A DNA stretch of 5,153 nucleotides from Stenotrophomonas sp. (lineage in GTDB: Bacteria > Pseudomonadota > Gammaproteobacteria > Xanthomonadales > Xanthomonadaceae): contig DMZT01000321.1 in assembly GCA_003484865.1 (NCBI GenBank), forward strand, positions 538 to 5,690. Direction: 5' to 3'. Made by a program: the position numbers and the translations under genes. The notes beneath the pieces are model-generated. The model worked only from the letters and a program-made list of their open reading frames with translations, was not told where the DNA came from and did no database searches. This document shows positions 1 to 5,153 of this stretch, piece by piece (position 1 is the stretch's first letter; each line of letters opens with the position of its first letter).

Positions 1-2
1 CG

Positions 3-185
3 CGCCTGGTGATCGATACCGGTGCAGCCGGTGCCGAGACCCTGCATCAGCGCGCTGACCGTCAGCGTGGCGAACGCCAAACGGCGGCGGAAGCCGCTTT
101 CATGGCCGATCCTTCGGTGCAGTTGCTGGTCCAGCAACACGGTGCCCGGGTCGTCGCCGATTCCATTCGTCCTTTTGAAGAGTAA
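3..185 (+). CDS. dnaX: DNA polymerase III subunit tau/gamma, C-terminal end (partial)
   Basis: The open frame enters from the left edge and gives the last 60 residues before TAA at 183-185. DnaX tau is the clamp-loader subunit that organises the replicative holoenzyme and binds the alpha polymerase and DnaB helicase; the extreme C-terminus is the polymerase-contacting part of tau. The visible tail has the typical end of this domain: a charged helix rich in Arg, Gln and Glu, then a segment FMADPSVQLLVQQHGARVV, then DSIRPFEE. This layout (ADP-V-Q-L...F/HGA...DSIRP) is characteristic of tau C-termini in gammaproteobacteria. The ATPase core and any internal frameshift site making gamma lie outside the window. 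The next gene, ybaB, starts 6 bases after the stop, which matches the conserved dnaX-ybaB-recR order. Identification rests on this short tail plus synteny. Confidence 0.85.
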   Translation, partial: RLVIDTGAAGAETLHQRADRQRGERQTAAEAAFMADPSVQLLVQQHGARVVADSIRPFEE

Positions 186-191
186 AGACCC

Positions 192-512
192 ATGCGCGGC
201 AATATCGCCCAACTGATGCAGCAGGCCCAGAAGATGCAGGAGAACCTGCAGAAGGCCCAGGAAGACCTCGCCAAGCTGGAAGTGACCGGCAGCGCCGGCG
301 GCGGCATGGTCAGCGTGACCCTGACCGGCACCAAGGAATGCCGCAAGGTGCGCATCGATCCGTCGGTGCTGTCCGATGCGGAAATGACCGAAGATCTGGT
401 GGCCGCCGCGTTCAACGATGCCTCCAACAAGATCGACGCCGAGTCGAAGAACCGCATGGGTTCGGCGACCGCCGGCATGCAGCTGCCCCCGGGCATGAAG
501 CTGCCGTTCTGA
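192..512 (+). CDS. ybaB: YbaB/EbfC family nucleoid-associated protein
   Basis: This 106-residue protein has the normal length for the family. YbaB/EbfC is a small dimeric DNA-binding protein that coats the nucleoid and affects DNA shape and expression; it is not an enzyme. The N-terminus (about residues 1-30) is a Gln/Met/Lys-rich amphipathic helix ([20 protein letters not shown]), followed by the family signature around residues 30-48 ([17 protein letters not shown]), the strand VRIDPSVL, and a C-terminal helix ending in [10 protein letters not shown], a very typical family ending. The ATG at 192 is chosen because it begins at the conserved [13 protein letters not shown] start and lies 6 bases after the dnaX stop. 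A weak purine-rich site (GAAGAG, 177-182) inside the dnaX end is the only ribosome-binding candidate, so translation is probably coupled to dnaX. Codon use looks like the neighbours. Confidence 0.96.
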   Translation: MRGNIAQLMQQAQKMQENLQKAQEDLAKLEVTGSAGGGMVSVTLTGTKECRKVRIDPSVLSDAEMTEDLVAAAFNDASNKIDAESKNRMGSATAGMQLPPGMKLPF

Positions 513-611
513 CCCACCGCCTGCGCCGGGTGTCTGCCTGGCGCGACCGTGGTGACCGCGCCGCGAAGCCTTCGGGCTTCGCGCGCTTGTTTCTGAGATG
601 AGCGATCCGCC
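513..611 (+). other. ybaB-recR intergenic region
   Basis: These 99 bases separate ybaB from recR, which is wider than the 6-base dnaX-ybaB gap. They hold a strong hairpin (562-583, listed separately) and the purine-rich recR ribosome-binding region GAGATGAG (595-602), which lies 9 bases before the recR ATG. A 5-codon frame (ATG at 598, TGA at 613-615) overlaps the recR start out of frame; it is probably chance. I see no convincing promoter. Confidence 0.6.
562..595 (+). terminator. Hairpin with TTCG loop between ybaB and recR, possible terminator or attenuator
   Basis: The arms CGCGAAGCC (562-570) and GGCTTCGCG (575-583) are perfect reverse complements, forming 9 base pairs closed by a TTCG loop, which is exceptionally stable in RNA. 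A T-rich stretch CTTGTTTCT (586-594) follows after a 2-base gap. The T-run is interrupted by G and C, so full termination is unsure. Since recR usually shares a transcript with dnaX and ybaB, partial termination, RNA processing or 3'-end protection of the dnaX-ybaB message are all reasonable. The structure is seen; the function is inferred. Confidence 0.6.
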
Positions 612-1211
612 ATGAGCCTGCCCCTGCTCGAACAATTGATCGAGGCCTTCCGCGTGTTGCCGGGCGTGGGCCAGAAGACCGCCCAGCGCATGGCGTACCA
701 CGTGCTGGAGCGCGAGCGCGAGGGCGGCCAGAAGCTTGCCGAGGTGCTGGCCAAGGCGATCGAGCGGATCGGGCATTGCGAACAGTGCCGGGATTTCAGC
801 GAGACCGAGATCTGTGCGGTCTGCGCCAACGGCAGCCGCGAGCGCCAGCAGCTGTGCGCGGTGGAATCACCGGCCGATCGCCTGGCGATCGAAACGGCCA
901 CCGGGTTCCGTGGAGTGTACTTCGTGCTGCAGGGGCGGTTGTCGCCGCTGGATGGCATCGGTCCGCGCGAGCTGGGCCTGGATCAGCTGGAGGCGCGCCT
1001 GAAGCAAGGCGAGGTCAACGAGTTGATCATCGCCACCAGTGCCACCGTGGAAGGCGAAGCGACCGCGCATTACCTGGCGCAGATGGCGCGCAGCTACAAG
1101 GTGCGGCCCAGCCGCCTCGCGCAGGGTCTCCCGCTGGGGGGCGAACTGGAATACGTGGATCGCGGCACGCTGTCGCACGCGTTCGGCACGCGTACTGAAG
1201 TGCAGGAATGA
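612..1211 (+). CDS. recR: Recombination mediator protein RecR
   Basis: RecR forms a ring clamp that, with RecO and RecF, loads RecA onto SSB-coated single-stranded DNA at gaps. The 199-residue product has the normal family length and complete architecture. The N-terminal helix-hairpin-helix is near residues 11-30 (FRVLPGVGQKTAQRMAYH). A C4 zinc finger has Cys56, Cys59, Cys68 and Cys71 (CEQC...CAVC). The Toprim domain begins near residue 81 (LCAVESPAD) and includes RLSPLDGIGP at about 109-118 and the TVEGEATAHYLA segment at about 145-156. The C-terminal GLPLGGELEYVDRGTL segment at about 172-187 is the usual Walker-B-like region. The ATG at 612 is chosen because it gives the typical start MSLPLLEQLIEAFRVLPG and has a purine-rich GAGATGAG upstream. 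Its position after ybaB fits the conserved replication/repair cluster. No key residue appears to be missing. Confidence 0.98.
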   Translation: MSLPLLEQLIEAFRVLPGVGQKTAQRMAYHVLEREREGGQKLAEVLAKAIERIGHCEQCRDFSETEICAVCANGSRERQQLCAVESPADRLAIETATGFRGVYFVLQGRLSPLDGIGPRELGLDQLEARLKQGEVNELIIATSATVEGEATAHYLAQMARSYKVRPSRLAQGLPLGGELEYVDRGTLSHAFGTRTEVQE

Positions 1212-1234
1212 CGCGGCGCACCGCGCGGCAATGA

Positions 1235-1264
1235 TCGAAACCGGGGGCGCATCCGCGCTACTCT
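1235..1264 (+). promoter_or_regulatory. Weak candidate promoter for the HIT-family gene
   Basis: Between recR and the HIT gene, TACTCT at 1259-1264 fits the loose TANNNT -10 pattern. The nearest -35-like sequence is TCGAAA at 1235-1240, with an 18-base spacer, which is a poor match to TTGACA. A 10-base perfect palindrome, CAGGGCCCTG (1266-1275), lies just downstream. The 81-base gap makes a separate promoter plausible, but the sequence alone does not establish one; read-through from recR is the alternative. Confidence 0.22.
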
Positions 1265-1281
1265 CCAGGGCCCTGTTCCAC

Positions 1282-1285
1282 GAGG
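1282..1285 (+). promoter_or_regulatory. Ribosome binding site of the HIT-family gene
   Basis: GAGG at 1282-1285 lies 7 bases before the ATG at 1293, which is ideal spacing. It supports this start, and it is the best Shine-Dalgarno match on the plus strand of the window. Confidence 0.7.
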
Positions 1286-1292
1286 CGCCCTC

Positions 1293-1652
1293 ATGAGCCA
1301 CGACACCCTGTTCGGCAAGATCATCCGCCGCGAAATTCCGGCCACCATCGTCTACGAAGACGAGGACGTGCTCGGCTTCAAGGACATCGCCCCACAGGCG
1401 CCGGTGCACGTGTTGTTCATTCCCAAGCACGAGGCGATCCCGACCCTGGATGACGTGCGCCCGGAGCAGGCACACCTGATCGGCAAGCTGGCGATGGCCG
1501 CCGCGGACTACGCGCGCCGCGAAGGTTTCGCGCAGGACGGCTACCGCATCGTCATGAACTGCCGCGAGCATGCCGGGCAGACCGTGTTCCATATCCACCT
1601 GCACCTGCTGGCCGGTGCCCCGCTGGGCCACTTCGGCACGGCAAACGGCTGA
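1293..1652 (+). CDS. hinT: HIT-family purine nucleoside phosphoramidase (HinT-like)
   Basis: HIT proteins of the HinT branch are cytosolic dimers that hydrolyse the P-N bond of adenosine or guanosine phosphoramidates and adenylated lysine-type substrates. The 119-residue length is typical. The N-terminus has the HinT signature FGKIIRREIPATIVYEDEDV (about 7-26), followed by FKDIAPQAPVHVLFIPK (29-45), where the substrate pocket forms. The histidine triad is His100-Ile-His102-Leu-His104, preceded by GQTVF; by family analogy His102 is the catalytic nucleophile, and Asn89 in the YRIVMN segment matches a conserved active-site Asn. The start is set by GAGG 7 bases upstream and by the MSHDTLFGKI beginning. 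The gene lies 81 bases after recR and ends 19 bases before the terminator stem. Its physiological substrate is unknown, and its link to the replication/repair cluster may be positional only. Confidence 0.95.
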   Translation: MSHDTLFGKIIRREIPATIVYEDEDVLGFKDIAPQAPVHVLFIPKHEAIPTLDDVRPEQAHLIGKLAMAAADYARREGFAQDGYRIVMNCREHAGQTVFHIHLHLLAGAPLGHFGTANG

Positions 1653-1671
1653 GCCGGCCGCGCGCAAACAA

Positions 1672-1695
1672 AAACGCCGCCCGAGGGCGGCGTTT
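1672..1695. terminator. Bidirectional rho-independent terminator between convergent operons
   Basis: CGCCGCC (1675-1681) pairs with GGCGGCG (1686-1692) around a CGAG loop, and flanking AAA (1672-1674) and TTT (1693-1695) extend the stem to 10 base pairs. On the minus strand the stem is followed by a long U-rich tract (TTTTTGTTTG, complement of about 1665-1674), making it a strong terminator for the lipoprotein gene, whose stop codon lies 13 bases upstream of it. On the plus strand the tail is only GTTTCTG, so termination after the HIT gene may be weaker. Convergent genes sharing one hairpin is a common compact layout. Confidence 0.88.
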
Positions 1696-1708
1696 CTGCG
1701 TCAGCGTG

Positions 1709-2233
1709 TTACCACCAGCCCCAGCCACGGTAGCCCCAGCCCGGACCCCAGCCCGGGCCCCACGGGCCGTAGGGGTAGGCGGGCACCACATCCACCTGGC
1801 GCTGTTCCGGCCACAGGTAGATGACGTCGGCGTCCAGTTTCGGCAGGCGGTAGTCGTACTCGCCGATGCGGGTGTTCTCGTAGCCGCCGATCTTGCCGAT
1901 GAAGGTCACATCGCGGCCCGGCTCGAACACCGCCGGATCGTAGAAGCCGGCACGGCAGGCGATGAAGCGGCCGTCACTGGCGTCGGCCGAGGTGGTGCTC
2001 GGGCGGCCACTGCCGTTGAGCGGGCGCGAAATCATCTGGAAGCAGGTCTGGCCCTGGCCCGGATTGGTTTCGATGATGCGACCACCCCAACGTACCGGGG
2101 TGCCCACCTGCTGGGTGGGAACCGCGTCGCGCGGGCTGACCATACTGAACTGCCCCTGCAACGGCTTGGGCGCGGTGGCGCAGGCAGCCAGTGCCAGAGA
2201 GGCAGCAAGGGGAAGCAGGATTTGAATCTTCAT
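1709..2233 (-). CDS. Slp-family outer membrane lipoprotein
   Basis: This 174-residue lipoprotein has Lys2, a hydrophobic h-region and the lipobox Leu15-Ala16-Ala17-Cys18, so signal peptidase II should cleave before Cys18. Ala at position +2 (not Asp) predicts outer-membrane sorting. The mature part matches the Slp family (E. coli Slp/YeaY): VRWGGRIIE (47-55), the GFYDPAVFEPGRDVTFIG block (96-113), then GEYDYRLPKLDADVIYLW (124-141). The family's role is poorly known; E. coli Slp is induced by starvation and linked to acid stress. Cys64 and Cys93 in the mature domain could form a disulfide. The end (about 152-174) is a Gly/Trp/Pro/Tyr-rich tail containing GPGWGPGW. The ATG is supported by GGAG (complement of 2241-2244) 7 bases upstream. 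It overlaps the tgpA stop as ATGA, so it is probably translated by coupling and co-transcribed with tgpA. A separate paralogue name (slp or yeaY) cannot be assigned. Confidence 0.9.
   Translation of the reverse strand: MKIQILLPLAASLALAACATAPKPLQGQFSMVSPRDAVPTQQVGTPVRWGGRIIETNPGQGQTCFQMISRPLNGSGRPSTTSADASDGRFIACRAGFYDPAVFEPGRDVTFIGKIGGYENTRIGEYDYRLPKLDADVIYLWPEQRQVDVVPAYPYGPWGPGWGPGWGYRGWGWW
1734..1757 (-). repeat. Two 12-base tandem units in the lipoprotein gene tail
   Basis: CCCCAGCCCGGA (1734-1745) is followed directly by CCCCAGCCCGGG (1746-1757), identical at 11 of 12 positions, with a further CCCC start after it. Being a multiple of three, each unit adds one Gly-Trp-Gly-Pro block to the C-terminal tail without shifting frame, so copy number could vary by slippage. 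Confidence 0.75.
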
Positions 2234-4182
2234 GGGGATGCTCCGGAGGTCGGGCGATGCCTGCGCAGGTCGCGCAATAATGAAGTGAGGTCGACGTCAG
2301 CGCCAGCGTAGCGCGCCTGGACGAAACGCGCGCTGAGCGACAGCAGCGCAGGATCGGGTCGCTGCCGGTCCACCCGACGCGCCCACTCGTCAGCGGGTTC
2401 GGCGCTGGCGCGGGACAGCCCATAGCGTGCGTACCGGCGTCCCAGCCGATGCCAAGCCCGCAACAGCGGGTCGCGCTCGCGTTCGCCCCGGGCCAGCAGC
2501 CATGCCATCCAGCCTAGCGCGGCCAGTGCGAAGACGATGAAAATTCCCACCAGCTGGCTCGGATCCAGCCGCTCGAAACCAAACGGTTTAAGAAGCTGCT
2601 GCTGACGGTTGGCATCGAAGGACAGGACCAGGTCGTTCCAGCCCCGGCGCAGCCAGTCGCCCATCTGCCCGATCTGCAGCCATCGGCTGTCCAGCGTGGC
2701 GCCGGCAGCGCCGGCCCCCAGCCGGTCCTCAAGCGTGTCGTAAACGCGCTCCGGCGCAACGGCGGCGGTCGGATCGACCCGCACCCAGCCGCGGCCCGGC
2801 AGCCACACTTCGGCCCAGGCATGTGCGTCCATCCGGCGCAGCACCCAGTAGTCGCCATATGGGTTGCGGATGCCGCCCGCGAAGCCGGTCACCACCCGCG
2901 CCGGGATGCCTGCATTGCGCATCAATACGACGAACGAGGAGCTGAAGTGCTGGCAGAAGCCGGCCTGCTGATCGAACAGGAATTCGTCCGCGCCATCGCG
3001 ACCGGGCTCGGGCGTGTCCAGGGTGTAGACGAAACGCGCGCGCACCCAGTCCAGCGCGCGCTGCACGATCGCGGCATCGTTGCTGCCGGCGTCCTGTCGC
3101 CACTGCCGGGCCAGCGCTGCCGTGCGCGGATTCAAGCCGTCGGGCAACTGCAGCGCAAGGCGCCGCGCGTCAGGCGTCAGCGCTTCGGTATAGGCCACCG
3201 CCGGTGCGGAGGTCAGCCGCCAACGGGTCAGTGCGTTCAACGCCGCGTGGCTGCGCAGGCTGTGGTTGGCATCCAGGTCGCTGCCGGGCGGTGCCTGCAG
3301 CGGAAGATCCAGCGCGACCAACTGGCGGCGATCGGTCGGCTCGTAATCGATCTGGTAGTCCCACTGCGTGCTGGCGTGGGTCACGGCGGCCGGCGCACGC
3401 TCGATCTGCCGCCGGTCCTGCTCCCAGCGCTTGCCATCGAAATGGGTCAGTACCGGCCCGCGCCAGTAACGTTGCTGTGGCGCGGGGATCGCGCCGAAGA
3501 ACTGCACGCGAAGCGCCGGGGTGTCATCGGCCATCAGGTCCAGCCACTCCCCGGGCTCCATCGTGTCGGACAGGCCGGGTTTGCCCACCGCGCGATCCGG
3601 GATGCCCCAGAGCGGTTCGCTCAACCGCGGGAACAGCCAGAAACCGGCCAGGGCCAGCGGCAGGCCGAGCAGCACCAACCGGCCGATGCCGCGCAACTGG
3701 CGTTTGAGGGGCGCTGGCGGTGCCTGTCCCTCCAGGTGTGCCAGGCGTTGCAGGGCGAGCAGTGCGACCAGGCCGGCCAGCACGGCCAGCGTCATCGTCA
3801 ACGGGCCTTGGTCGAGCAGGAACGCCGCGAACGGGCCGAACAGCCCGAAGCCGACCAGGCTGCGGGCATCGCGCAGGCTGCGCAGCTCGCTGGATTTCAG
3901 CGCGAGCATTGCTGCCAGCAGCGCGCAGCCGGTGTCGCGGCCAGGCCGTGGACCCATCTGCCAGTAAATGGCGGCCAGCATGGCGAGCACCAGCAACAGG
4001 CGCAGGGCGCCCGGCAACAGTCGCTGCCGCGAGGCCAGCGCGGTCAGCAGTGCGACACTGGCGATGACGGCGGCCAGCACGGTGGGCAGCTGCAGCAGCA
4101 GCGGCAACAGGCCCAGCGCCGCGCTGGCCAGCGTCCAGTAGCGCGCACCGGAACTGAGCAGGGACACGGGCCGGTCAGTCAT
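2230..4182 (-). CDS. tgpA: TgpA-type transmembrane transglutaminase (DUF3488 and transglutaminase-like domains)
   Basis: The 650-residue protein resembles Pseudomonas TgpA, an inner-membrane protein with a periplasmic transglutaminase fold that is essential there; its natural substrate is not settled. The N-terminus (about 15-185) is a bundle of roughly six hydrophobic helices (DUF3488 region). A periplasmic section follows (about 186-543), with the family patch RYWRGPVLTHFDGKRWE at 238-254 and a transglutaminase core at about 370-475. The catalytic triad is clear: Cys410 (AGFCQHFSSSF), His454 (DAHAWAEVW) and Asp470 (WVRVDPTA). A single membrane helix (about 544-564) leads to a cytoplasmic C-terminal DUF4129-like tail. 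A longer open frame runs upstream to 4578, but those 132 extra residues are Cys/Arg-rich antisense-style sequence within the DUF58 gene. The ATG at 4182 gives the normal MTDRPVS start and an 8-base overlap with the DUF58 stop. No good Shine-Dalgarno precedes it, so coupling is likely. Confidence 0.95.
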   Translation of the reverse strand: MTDRPVSLLSSGARYWTLASAALGLLPLLLQLPTVLAAVIASVALLTALASRQRLLPGALRLLLVLAMLAAIYWQMGPRPGRDTGCALLAAMLALKSSELRSLRDARSLVGFGLFGPFAAFLLDQGPLTMTLAVLAGLVALLALQRLAHLEGQAPPAPLKRQLRGIGRLVLLGLPLALAGFWLFPRLSEPLWGIPDRAVGKPGLSDTMEPGEWLDLMADDTPALRVQFFGAIPAPQQRYWRGPVLTHFDGKRWEQDRRQIERAPAAVTHASTQWDYQIDYEPTDRRQLVALDLPLQAPPGSDLDANHSLRSHAALNALTRWRLTSAPAVAYTEALTPDARRLALQLPDGLNPRTAALARQWRQDAGSNDAAIVQRALDWVRARFVYTLDTPEPGRDGADEFLFDQQAGFCQHFSSSFVVLMRNAGIPARVVTGFAGGIRNPYGDYWVLRRMDAHAWAEVWLPGRGWVRVDPTAAVAPERVYDTLEDRLGAGAAGATLDSRWLQIGQMGDWLRRGWNDLVLSFDANRQQQLLKPFGFERLDPSQLVGIFIVFALAALGWMAWLLARGERERDPLLRAWHRLGRRYARYGLSRASAEPADEWARRVDRQRPDPALLSLSARFVQARYAGADVDLTSLLRDLRRHRPTSGASP

Positions 4183-5131
4183 GAGGCAACAGCGCCAGTG
4201 CGCGCTGGCACAGGTGGTGATGGGCGCTGCCGTTGCCAGGCCCGAGCACCGGTTGGCCCGGCAGCTTGAGCGTGTAGCGGCGGCCTTCGCGTTCGGCCAG
4301 GTCGATCCAGCGCGCCATGCGTGCGATCCGTGCTTCGGTGCCCAGCGGTGCCAGGTGCCACCAGTCCAGCACGATCTCCAGCCCGACCGGCTTTTCGTAC
4401 TCGCGCACCAACAGGGTGTCGCGTCGCGCGGAGTGTTTCCACGCGATGCTGCGCATCGGATCGCCAGCGCGATACGGGCGCAGCTGATGCAGCTCCTCGC
4501 CGCTGGCATGCACGCGGGTATGCAGTGGGTCGCCGCCGCTTTCCGGCAGGGAGGGTGCGTGCGTTTCCGGTGCCGCATAGACCAGCAACGGGGTTTCCGG
4601 CCAGACCCACGACCACGCGCGCACCAGGCCGAGCGGTTGCGTGGTGGCGATGCGGATGCGGGCCAGGTCGAACCAGCCGCGCCGGTGCGTGGGCAGCGCG
4701 AGATCCACTTCGATCTGGTCGCTGTCGATCAGGTGCCCGAACGCGGCCACGCCCTCGTGCTCCACCTGCAGGCCGCGCCGGGCGCGGGTATCGGCGCGCG
4801 ACAGACTGATGCGCAGCCGCAACGGCGCGCCCGCGGTGACCGGCTCGGCGGAGACCGCATCCACCTGCAATCCGGACAGCTGCAGGTGCGCGCTGATCGC
4901 ACTGGCGATGCTGACGGTCGCCAGCAACAAGGCCAGCAGCAGCGCAGGATTGTTGTTGTAGTTCAGCGCGCCGAGCAGCATCGCCGACAGCAGCGCGGCG
5001 ACGAACAGCCCGAACCGCGTCGGCAGCACATAGATGCGGCGCCGGTCGAACCGGCACGGCAGGTGCTCGGGGCGGCGCGGTCGCGCCAGATGTTGCAGTT
5101 GCTGCCAGCGGGCTCCCCAGCCGCGGCGCAT
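4175..5131 (-). CDS. DUF58 domain-containing membrane protein
   Basis: This 318-residue protein belongs to the DUF58 family that is nearly always encoded between a MoxR AAA+ ATPase and a TgpA-type transglutaminase. An Arg-rich cytoplasmic N-terminus (1-37) is followed by two membrane helices (about 38-56 and 62-82), a beta-rich segment (about 88-185), and the DUF58 signature at 211-246: GEELHQLRPYRAGDPMRSIA, then WKHSARRDTLLVREYE. The C-terminal part (LDWW 255-258, TEARIARMARWIDLAE 265-280, LKLPGQPVLGPG 288-299) fits the VWA-like half of the family; a classical DxSxS metal site is not visible. The function is unknown; it is thought to act with MoxR in assembling or activating membrane or periplasmic proteins. 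The ATG at 5131 is one base after a TGA that may end the upstream gene, implying coupling. The 3' end overlaps tgpA by 8 bases. Confidence 0.93.
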   Translation of the reverse strand: MRRGWGARWQQLQHLARPRRPEHLPCRFDRRRIYVLPTRFGLFVAALLSAMLLGALNYNNNPALLLALLLATVSIASAISAHLQLSGLQVDAVSAEPVTAGAPLRLRISLSRADTRARRGLQVEHEGVAAFGHLIDSDQIEVDLALPTHRRGWFDLARIRIATTQPLGLVRAWSWVWPETPLLVYAAPETHAPSLPESGGDPLHTRVHASGEELHQLRPYRAGDPMRSIAWKHSARRDTLLVREYEKPVGLEIVLDWWHLAPLGTEARIARMARWIDLAEREGRRYTLKLPGQPVLGPGNGSAHHHLCQRALALLPHD

Positions 5132-5132
5132 C

Positions 5133-5153
5133 TCAGTCGACCAGATCGGAAGA
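5133..5153 (-). CDS. Last codons of the gene upstream of DUF58 (MoxR ATPase expected; partly suspect sequence)
   Basis: Read on the minus strand, the edge gives six codons (SSDLVD) and TGA at 5135-5133, one base before the DUF58 ATG. In this module the preceding gene is normally a MoxR-family AAA+ ATPase, which is the reason for the suggestion; nothing in six residues identifies it. The first four codons (5153-5142) overlap an exact Illumina adapter match, so only the final Val-Asp-stop can be considered genomic. Confidence 0.3.
   Translation of the reverse strand, partial: SSDLVD
5143..5153. other. Match to the start of the Illumina adapter at the window edge
   Basis: AGATCGGAAGA at 5143-5153 equals the first 11 bases of the common adapter AGATCGGAAGAGC and runs exactly to the last base. 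The position at the extreme edge suggests untrimmed adapter at a contig end rather than genomic DNA. Confidence 0.7.

Noticed and set aside
598..615. Five-codon frame overlapping the recR start (possible leader peptide)
   Set aside because: It is very short, has no regulatory codon pattern, and its ATG is most simply part of the recR ribosome-binding region.
62..958. A 298-codon open frame on the minus strand across dnaX, ybaB and recR
   Set aside because: It is Ser/Arg/Cys-rich with no domain and is antisense to three well-recognised genes; it is a GC-driven shadow.
867..1667. A 266-codon minus-strand open frame across recR and the HIT gene
   Set aside because: It is antisense to two genes with intact family motifs, spans their intergenic region and has no recognisable domain.
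1706..2311. A 201-codon plus-strand open frame opposite the lipoprotein gene
   Set aside because: The opposite strand has a lipobox, Slp motifs, a ribosome site and a terminator, whereas this frame has no recognisable features and starts inside the convergent 3' end.
2821..4269. A 482-codon open frame on the plus strand opposite tgpA
   Set aside because: It is rich in Gln, Arg, Ala and Gly with no recognisable domain, as expected from the antisense of Leu- and Ala-rich CTG/GCC codons in a high-GC gene. The opposite strand encodes a full TgpA with an intact catalytic triad.
4183..4578. N-terminal extension of tgpA by 132 residues
   Set aside because: The extension is Cys-, Arg- and Trp-rich, lies wholly inside the DUF58 gene in another frame, and would precede the natural membrane-domain start MTDRPVS.
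1..5153. A new defence system, mobile element or CRISPR array
   Set aside because: No transposase, integrase, direct-repeat array, tRNA or inverted-repeat ends are visible, and all strong frames belong to known core families in a familiar order.

Overview
This is a GC-rich chromosomal window with two convergent gene clusters. Gene order and protein features fit a gammaproteobacterium of the Xanthomonadaceae/Lysobacteraceae (Stenotrophomonas or Xanthomonas-like). The assignment is inferred from recognised families and synteny, not from a database search.

Plus strand, 1-1652: the 3' end of dnaX (DNA polymerase III tau/gamma subunit), then ybaB/ebfC (nucleoid-associated protein), recR (RecFOR recombination mediator) and a HinT-like HIT-family purine nucleotide hydrolase. 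dnaX-ybaB-recR is a classic conserved bacterial replication/repair cluster. A perfect 9-bp hairpin with a TTCG loop lies between ybaB and recR and may terminate or attenuate part of the transcription. The HIT gene follows recR after 81 bases that hold a good Shine-Dalgarno site and a weak promoter candidate.

Centre, 1653-1708: a compact GC hairpin flanked by A and T runs sits between the convergent 3' ends and should work as a bidirectional terminator, strongest for the minus-strand operon.

Minus strand, 5153-1709, read leftwards: the last codons of an upstream gene (a MoxR ATPase would be expected there), then a DUF58 membrane protein, a TgpA-type transmembrane transglutaminase and a Slp-family outer-membrane lipoprotein. 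The DUF58 and tgpA reading frames overlap by 8 bases, and tgpA and the lipoprotein gene overlap by 4 bases (ATGA), so all three look translationally coupled. MoxR-DUF58-TgpA modules are common in proteobacteria. The coupled Slp lipoprotein is the least expected member and suggests an envelope function for the operon.

The last 11 bases of the window (5143-5153) are identical to the start of the standard Illumina adapter. The window probably ends at a contig edge with untrimmed adapter, so the last codons assigned to the upstream gene should not be trusted. I found no mobile element, CRISPR array, RNA gene or clearly new system; most of the window is ordinary core genome.
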